From Gracilimonas sp. (GTDB lineage Bacteria; Bacteroidota; Rhodothermia; Balneolales; Balneolaceae), in assembly GCF_017641085.1 (NCBI RefSeq), contig NZ_JAEPPI010000003.1, forward strand, positions 248,001-312,000: a DNA stretch of 64,000 nucleotides, given 5' to 3'. The notes under the pieces were generated by a model that was given only the letters and a program-made list of their open reading frames with translations, was not told the DNA's origin and did not search any database. Shown here piece by piece: positions 59,510-64,000 of the stretch (position 1 is its first letter; each line of letters starts with the position of its first letter). The position numbers were made by a program, and so were the translations under genes.

Positions 59510-59539
59510 TTTTATATACACTCAATTTTATATACACTC
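59510..59539 (+). repeat. Tandem direct repeat upstream of the methyltransferase gene
   Basis: TTTTATATACACTC occurs twice (59,510-59,523 and 59,526-59,539), a 16-bp period, 32 bp before the start codon. It may duplicate a promoter or regulator half-site. Confidence 0.55.
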
Positions 59540-59570
59540 CAAACTCTGAATTCAGGCAAGAAAAAATCTC

Positions 59571-60209
59571 ATGAAACACGATTCCGGGCAAACCGAGCAT
59601 ACCAAAAAGCGATATAACACCACTTCGGCAGTGTACAACATTATGGAATGGCCGGTAGAACAACTGTGGTATAAAACATGGCGCAAAAAATTATGGAGTA
59701 AAGTCAACGGCCCCCGGGTACTTGAAATCGGCGTAGGTACGGGGAAAAACATCCCCTGGTATCCGGATGATATTGAGATAACAGGAATTGATCTTTCTTC
59801 CGGCATGCTTAAGCGGGCGAAAAAGGTATGGGCAGAAGCGGGGAACGATCGGGTAAGCCTGCGGGAGATGGATGCCCAGCAGATGGATTTCGCGGAAAAT
59901 ACCTTCGATGAAGTCGCAGCAACCTTTGTGTTTTGTTCGGTGCCCGATCCCGTACTTGGATTAAAGGAAGCCCTTCGCGTTACAAAGCCGGGTGGCAAAC
60001 TTTACCTGCTGGAGCACATGCTGTCGAAAAATACAGGCTTTGCTTCCGTTATGAAGAAGCTTGATTCTCAAATCCATTACCTGAGTGGAGTTCATATTGC
60101 CCGAAAGACCGTAAAAAATGTAGAGAAAGCCGGCTGGGAGATGGAACAGGTGCAGGAATTAACATCCAACGGGATCTTTCGGTTGATTGAAGCTGTGAAA
60201 CGTCCTTGA
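59571..60209 (+). CDS. Class I SAM-dependent methyltransferase (UbiE/Methyltransf_11-like)
   Basis: A 212-residue protein with the SAM-binding fold: motif I VLEIGVGTGKNIPWYPD (about 45-61), motif II IEITGIDLSSGMLKRA and motif IV FDEVAATFVFCSVPDP, with the later GGKLYLLEHMLSKN typical of UbiE-like enzymes. Similar enzymes methylate phospholipids (PmtA type), quinones or small molecules; FCB homologues near metal genes are common and their substrates unknown. Monocistronic behind a duplicated AT-rich promoter element. Confidence 0.87.
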   Translation: MKHDSGQTEHTKKRYNTTSAVYNIMEWPVEQLWYKTWRKKLWSKVNGPRVLEIGVGTGKNIPWYPDDIEITGIDLSSGMLKRAKKVWAEAGNDRVSLREMDAQQMDFAENTFDEVAATFVFCSVPDPVLGLKEALRVTKPGGKLYLLEHMLSKNTGFASVMKKLDSQIHYLSGVHIARKTVKNVEKAGWEMEQVQELTSNGIFRLIEAVKRP

Positions 60210-60531
60210 GCAAGTTTTGCCTATCCACTCCTGCGGCACCCAAGTTCTGTCTTTTACGCGGCAGGGAGGGGGAGGGTTTTAGCCTGCCTGTCAAAGAAAT
60301 GTATGGCGGACAGGCCGTTACTGCAAAGGCAGGGGTAGATTCGAATTGGTACAAGTAAGCCCACTTCGCCAAGGTTTTATTGAGACATAAAAGAGGTAAC
60401 ATAAGCGAGAATTCAGAATAAGTCTGACACATTCTTACTCCTGAATTCTCAATTAAATCACCGGCCCGCACATTTCGTCGCTGCGAACTTGAGCGAAAAA
60501 CCTCCATTCAGCTTCAGGAGGAATCAAAGCT
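60210..60531. other. Intergenic region between convergent genes
   Basis: About 320 bp. Contains an inverted repeat GCCTGTC (60,284 region)/GACAGGC and no gene that I can support. A minus-strand open frame (60,049-60,507) runs through part of the methyltransferase gene and is a shadow. Confidence 0.5.
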
Positions 60532-61980
60532 CTACGTCAGGTTTGAATCAGGGCGGGGTTCCTCAACCAACGGCAGCTCCACAACAAACGTACTACCTTT
60601 GCCGGGTCCGTCACTGTATGCACGGATTTTACCTCCATATAATTCTATGATTGCTTTTACCAGTGGAAGGCCCAGGCCGCTTCCGGGCTGATCCTGTACT
60701 TCCTGCTGCGTAGCACGGTAAAATCGCTCAAACAGACGGTCTTTGGTGTCACCATCAAACCCGACACCGGTATCACTGAGGTGAAGTACGGCTTTATTGC
60801 TGGATCGTTTAAGCTCCAGATTTATGGAGCCTCCTTCTGGTGTATATTTCAAGGCATTTTCCAGCAGGTTGTTGATAACCTCCTCGATATATGCTGCATG
60901 TGCCCGGACATCCAGATTAGGATCAATCTGCGGGTGAACATCTATATTCTTCTCTTGGGCATCTTTCCGGTGTTTTCCTAAGACCACTTCCGTAATGCGA
61001 CTAAAATTAACGGTATCCGGCTTTGCTCGGTGGACCGACTCCACCCTCGAAAGTTGAAGGAGCAAGTGTACCATTTCACTCATTCGTCTCACTTCCACCA
61101 GCATTCGCTCAATCGTTTCCCGGTACTCTTCGATTGATCTGGGTTTTCTAAGCATGATTTCGGCCTCACTTTGCAGGGAGGAGAGGGGAGTCATTAGCTC
61201 GTGAGAGGCATCAGAAGAAAATCTTTTTTCCCGTTCAAAACCTTGCTGAAGTCGATTGAGCATTATATTAAAGGTTTCTGCCAGGTCAGTAAGCTCGTCC
61301 CGGACCTGATAATTTACAGGTATGCGCTTATCCAGATCAGTGGCTGTAATGGATTTTGCTGCGTCGATGATGGAGGCTACAGGGGTCAGCGCTTTTTTTG
61401 ACAGCCAGTATCCCCCGAGTATAGAAAAAGCAACACTTATCGCTATGAGAAAAAACAAATACTGCCTGAACCTGGTTAATTCTTCATGAAGGGTCCATTC
61501 AAAACCAGTGAGTTCGAGCCAGCCGCTCAGGCTTCCGTTGTTATCTTTTATTGGATAGTAAAGTGTACGAGCAGGCAAAGTCTGCCACTCACTGCTGAAA
61601 GATTTTTCCTGTGTTCCATCGGGTATCTGGCGTTTAAGCGGATCTTCAACACCAGAGAAGTTTGGGCTATTAAATACAAGGTTCCCCTTTTGATCGTATA
61701 ATCGAACATACGTACCATACTCCACACCGCCTCTAAGTGCTTCATTCCTGCTGTACCCTGTCAAATCAATGGAAAGTGAATCTTCAGCTTGAATATATGG
61801 AAGCAGCTGTTCGGCCTCAAACAGCAGGTGACGATCATAATTATGGTGGATGGACTGGTGAAAGCTTTCGTACAAAAAATATCCAAACAAACTAAGCATC
61901 AAAAACAAACTTAATCCATACCATAAAGCCAGCTTTTTTGATATGGAAAGCTCATTATAAAAAGTAAAGGAGGGCTTCAT
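60532..61980 (-). CDS. Sensor histidine kinase, CusS-like
   Basis: A 482-residue inner-membrane kinase. Helices at about 16-38 and 172-194 enclose a periplasmic sensor domain of about 130 residues; HAMP at about 195-247; dimerisation domain with the phospho-acceptor His260 in SSDASHELMTPLSSLQSEAE; ATPase domain with N box EVINNLLENALKYTPEGG and G box GSGLGLPLVKAIIELYGG. The H box has HELMTP where HELRTP is usual. The organisation and neighbour resemble CusS/CopS, which sense periplasmic copper or silver. It overlaps the response regulator by 4 bp. Confidence 0.92.
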   Translation of the reverse strand: MKPSFTFYNELSISKKLALWYGLSLFLMLSLFGYFLYESFHQSIHHNYDRHLLFEAEQLLPYIQAEDSLSIDLTGYSRNEALRGGVEYGTYVRLYDQKGNLVFNSPNFSGVEDPLKRQIPDGTQEKSFSSEWQTLPARTLYYPIKDNNGSLSGWLELTGFEWTLHEELTRFRQYLFFLIAISVAFSILGGYWLSKKALTPVASIIDAAKSITATDLDKRIPVNYQVRDELTDLAETFNIMLNRLQQGFEREKRFSSDASHELMTPLSSLQSEAEIMLRKPRSIEEYRETIERMLVEVRRMSEMVHLLLQLSRVESVHRAKPDTVNFSRITEVVLGKHRKDAQEKNIDVHPQIDPNLDVRAHAAYIEEVINNLLENALKYTPEGGSINLELKRSSNKAVLHLSDTGVGFDGDTKDRLFERFYRATQQEVQDQPGSGLGLPLVKAIIELYGGKIRAYSDGPGKGSTFVVELPLVEEPRPDSNLT

Positions 61981-62705
61981 GAATCCTTGTGATCTTTAAA
62001 TAAGTCAAAGTTAAATCGGTAGCCTGCTCCCCGTATGGTCTCTATAATCTGATCATTTTTTCCAAGCTTAAAGTCATCAAGATCCTCAAAAGTATCGCTC
62101 AGTTTTTGGCGCAGGGTTGATATGGTAGCCTCTATTGTGTTATCGGATACATAGTAGGCCGATCCCCAGACCCTCTCTGCAATCTGGGTTTTTGAGAATA
62201 CGGTACCCAAATGGGTCATTAACAACTCAAGCAAAACAAACTCTTTTTGTCTCAAAGTCAGAGACATTCCTCCGACCGTTACATTATGTTTTCGTGCGTC
62301 AACTTCAATGGGCCCAATTTTAACTATTTCGGTATTTGAAATATCGGCAGACCGTCGGGATAATGCTCTAATTCGGGCCAGTAATTCATCAAAAGAAAAG
62401 GGCTTGCCCATATAATCATCGGCTCCGGCATCCAAGCCAGATACTTTATGGTCAAGATCGCCCAGCGCTGTGAGCATTAACACCGGGAAGTTCCTGTTTT
62501 CTTTGCGCCAGTGTTCCAAAATCTCTTTTCCGTCTCGATGAGGCAGTCTCCAGTCTAAAACCACCATATCGTAATCATTAACCAACCCTTGCAGTTCTGC
62601 CTCCTCGCCGTCGTGCTGTACTTCTACTACGTATCCTTCTTCCTCCAAGCCTCTTTTTAGTGAGTTTGCAAGCTGCTTTTCGTCTTCTACCAATAGTATC
62701 CACAT
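61977..62705 (-). CDS. OmpR/CusR-like response regulator
   Basis: A 242-residue regulator: receiver domain with acidic pocket (D8), phospho-acceptor D51 in VVLDWRLPHRDG and K101 in YMGKPFSFDELLARI, then a winged-helix OmpR-type DNA-binding domain (about 130-240; LTLRQKEFVLLELLMTHLGT, RVWGSAYYVSDNTIEATIST, IETIRGAGYRF). Members of this family bind direct repeats of about 6 bp with 10-11 bp periodicity, which is exactly the geometry of the TTTAAG-N5-TTTAAG boxes spread over the island. It is therefore the best candidate for their regulator. Divergent from the cytochrome c gene. Confidence 0.93.
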   Translation of the reverse strand: MWILLVEDEKQLANSLKRGLEEEGYVVEVQHDGEEAELQGLVNDYDMVVLDWRLPHRDGKEILEHWRKENRNFPVLMLTALGDLDHKVSGLDAGADDYMGKPFSFDELLARIRALSRRSADISNTEIVKIGPIEVDARKHNVTVGGMSLTLRQKEFVLLELLMTHLGTVFSKTQIAERVWGSAYYVSDNTIEATISTLRQKLSDTFEDLDDFKLGKNDQIIETIRGAGYRFNFDLFKDHKDS

Positions 62706-62805
62706 AACTATAAATTACATTAATGCTTTTTCGAAAGATAGAAATAAAGATTGGAAAACCATTATATAGTGATTCTCACCCCAGGCTGACGAATTTAAAG
62801 GCAGA

Positions 62806-62838
62806 TTTAAGGTTAATTTAAGGTTCGGAGGCTAAATT
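62806..62838 (+). promoter_or_regulatory. TTTAAG-N5-TTTAAG box with -10, cytochrome c/porin unit
   Basis: Direct repeat TTTAAG-GTTAA-TTTAAG (62,806-62,822), 10 nt gap, then TAAATT (62,833-62,838). A third half-site TTTAAA lies at 62,794. In the intergenic region next to the response-regulator gene, compatible with coordinate control of the divergent genes. Confidence 0.75.
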
Positions 62839-62907
62839 AATTTGATGTTGAACTTTACTTAAAATCTCATTCATTACTGTTTTAATGAATACTTAAAAAT
62901 CCAAGCT

Positions 62908-63342
62908 ATGATAAAAAATACATATAACTTAAGAATAGTAACTTTCTCACTATTTCTTTTGGGCTTTAGTTTATTGGCAAGTCCACAAATTATTTTGGCT
63001 CAAGATAGTTCATGGGTAGCTCCGGAAGAAGCGCAAAAATTGGAAAATACACTGGAAAAATCCGAACGGGTGCTCAAAGCCGGTAAACAGATCTTTGCCC
63101 AGCTTTGCTCGGTTTGTCATGGCAAAGCCGGAGCAGGGGATGGTGTAACTGCTGCAGCACTAAACCCGAAACCGGCAGATTTGACTTCGGAAGCCATTCA
63201 AGAGCAAACCGATGGTGAAATTTATTGGAAAATGTGGGAAGGACGACCGCCTATGCCCGGCTTTAAAAAACAACTTTCGGAACAGCAGGCTTGGGCGGTA
63301 GTACACTACATCCGTTCTTTAAACACCGATACCGATAATTAA
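62908..63342 (+). CDS. Periplasmic c-type cytochrome (mono-heme)
   Basis: A 144-residue protein with a signal peptide (about 1-31, ending ILA-Q). The heme-binding motif CSVCH (C67, C70, H71) lies in QIFAQLCSVCHGKAGAGDGV and the axial Met in RPPMPGFKKQLSEQQ. It is a small electron carrier with the cytochrome c6/c553-like layout GAGDG followed by ALNPKPADLTS. It stands downstream of a TTTAAG-type box and next to a porin-like gene, suggesting a periplasmic redox role in the metal response, for example in cuprous oxidation or as an electron donor to a terminal oxidase. Confidence 0.93.
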   Translation: MIKNTYNLRIVTFSLFLLGFSLLASPQIILAQDSSWVAPEEAQKLENTLEKSERVLKAGKQIFAQLCSVCHGKAGAGDGVTAAALNPKPADLTSEAIQEQTDGEIYWKMWEGRPPMPGFKKQLSEQQAWAVVHYIRSLNTDTDN

Positions 63343-63375
63343 TTCAATCCAAAATTTAAACAAAGAAGTTTGACG

Positions 63376-64000
63376 ATGGAAAAAAAACTACTACTGCTAG
63401 TATTTACTCTAGTGCTTTTCGCGGGTCCCGCATTAGCCCAATCCTACAACGACGAGGCAAAGGAAGACCTGGAATCCCTTAAGCCCGGCACTACCAATTT
63501 TTTATTGCGGGGATATTCACATGCCGGATTTCAATCTATTGATGGCAACAGCTCTTTTGTAAGCGGGCAATACGCCCCCATTTTAATGTGGAAACAAGGC
63601 GATAAAATTCTTTTCGAGAGTGAACTCGAAATTGAATTTGAGGGCGATGGTGTTCAGTTTGCCCTGGAGTATGCTAATATATCATACATCTTAAATGATT
63701 ATGCCATACTTAGGGTCGGTAATTTTCTGACCCCCTTCGGTACCTTTAACGACAGGATTCACCCGGCGTGGATAAACAAATTATCAACGGCACCCTTGGG
63801 AATGGGACACGACCCTGTTGGGCCAACCAGCGAATTTGGCGCTGAATTAAGAGGCGCGGCTGATCTTGGAAGTTCTAAGTTTAATTACTCACTGTATTTG
63901 TCGAATGGTTCCATACTTTCAGTACACGATGAAGATTCAACAACAGCCCCGGAAGTCAGCCTGAGTGGGTTGAACTTTGAGGATAATAATAATGAAAAGG
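63376..64000 (+). CDS. Outer-membrane porin-like protein, 3' end cut by the window edge
   Basis: The reading frame begins with a signal peptide (MEKKLLLLVFTLVLFAGPAL, ending A-Q) and remains open to the right edge (208 codons visible). Alternating strands with aromatic residues (LLRGYSHAGFQSI, ISYILNDYAILRVGNFLTPF, TSEFGAELRGAADLGSSKFN) are typical of Gram-negative outer-membrane beta-barrels of the porin/OmpL type. Substrate unknown. It starts 33 bp behind the cytochrome c gene and is probably co-transcribed. Confidence 0.75.
   Translation, partial: MEKKLLLLVFTLVLFAGPALAQSYNDEAKEDLESLKPGTTNFLLRGYSHAGFQSIDGNSSFVSGQYAPILMWKQGDKILFESELEIEFEGDGVQFALEYANISYILNDYAILRVGNFLTPFGTFNDRIHPAWINKLSTAPLGMGHDPVGPTSEFGAELRGAADLGSSKFNYSLYLSNGSILSVHDEDSTTAPEVSLSGLNFEDNNNEK

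Noticed and set aside
1-64000. CRISPR arrays and intact insertion sequences
   Set aside because: No regular repeat-spacer structure and no transposase gene were recognised on either strand.

Overview
The window reads as a chromosomal segment of a Gram-negative, aerobic, probably marine or salt-tolerant bacterium of the Bacteroidota/Rhodothermota/Balneolota (FCB) side. This is inferred from many genes without strong Shine-Dalgarno sites, single-chain glycine decarboxylase, an LpxH-like phosphoesterase, a TolC/RND envelope system and the general protein flavour; the species cannot be fixed from the sequence. No rRNA genes, CRISPR array or intact insertion sequence were seen.

Region 1 (1-16,800) looks like ordinary chromosome: a bacterial PH-domain protein (cut by the left edge), a PAS/HisKA_2 sensor kinase, EttA, a ZIP metal transporter, two secreted beta-propeller proteins, glycine decarboxylase GcvP, a DUF1684 protein, OsmC, an LpxH-like phosphoesterase overlapping a glycosyltransferase, and a tandem universal stress protein.

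Region 2 (16,828-18,110) is a CAU-anticodon tRNA (probably Ile2) followed by an AT-rich remnant of a prophage or integrative element: a CI-like repressor, a divergent small gene and an excisionase-like gene, with two copies of one dyad operator (TTACTT-N4-AAGTAA) and no integrase.

Region 3 (about 18,300 to the right edge) is a long heavy-metal (most likely copper/silver) and envelope-stress island. Its parts are: P-II plus a Met-rich secreted protein; an M50 protease; several SHOCT mini-membrane proteins; an ATP-cone nuclease; an odd glutaredoxin; archaeal-type (type II) GAPDH; an isoprenylcysteine-methyltransferase-like protein; an MFS pump; NhaA; a membrane spermidine-synthase-like protein; a Cu+ P1B-ATPase with YHS and two HMA domains; a cupredoxin; three mini YHS/TRASH proteins; an FAD reductase; an Lgt paralogue; a complex-I-like membrane module; an ion channel; rhodanese and thioredoxin-like genes; an RND/MFP/TolC efflux operon; a second Met-rich protein; DUF302; a GntR regulator; a methyltransferase; a CusRS-like two-component system; cytochrome c; and the start of an outer-membrane porin-like protein.

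Two observations stand out. First, 38,106-47,532 encodes all seven membrane subunits of respiratory complex I (A, H, J, K, L, M, N) but no NADH module, no NuoC and no ferredoxin subunit. In the place of NuoB and NuoD is one 858-residue hybrid that has lost the N2 cluster cysteines and carries two very long histidine-rich segments (about 125 His by my count). The proton-channel residues of the membrane subunits I could check are kept. This looks like a redox-dead, metal-binding complex-I-like machine. Second, eight copies of a direct repeat TTTAAG-N5-TTTAAG lie 10-11 nt before a TATNNT -10 element, in front of nearly every metal-related transcription unit. They most likely mark the regulon of the CusR-like regulator encoded at 61,977-62,705.
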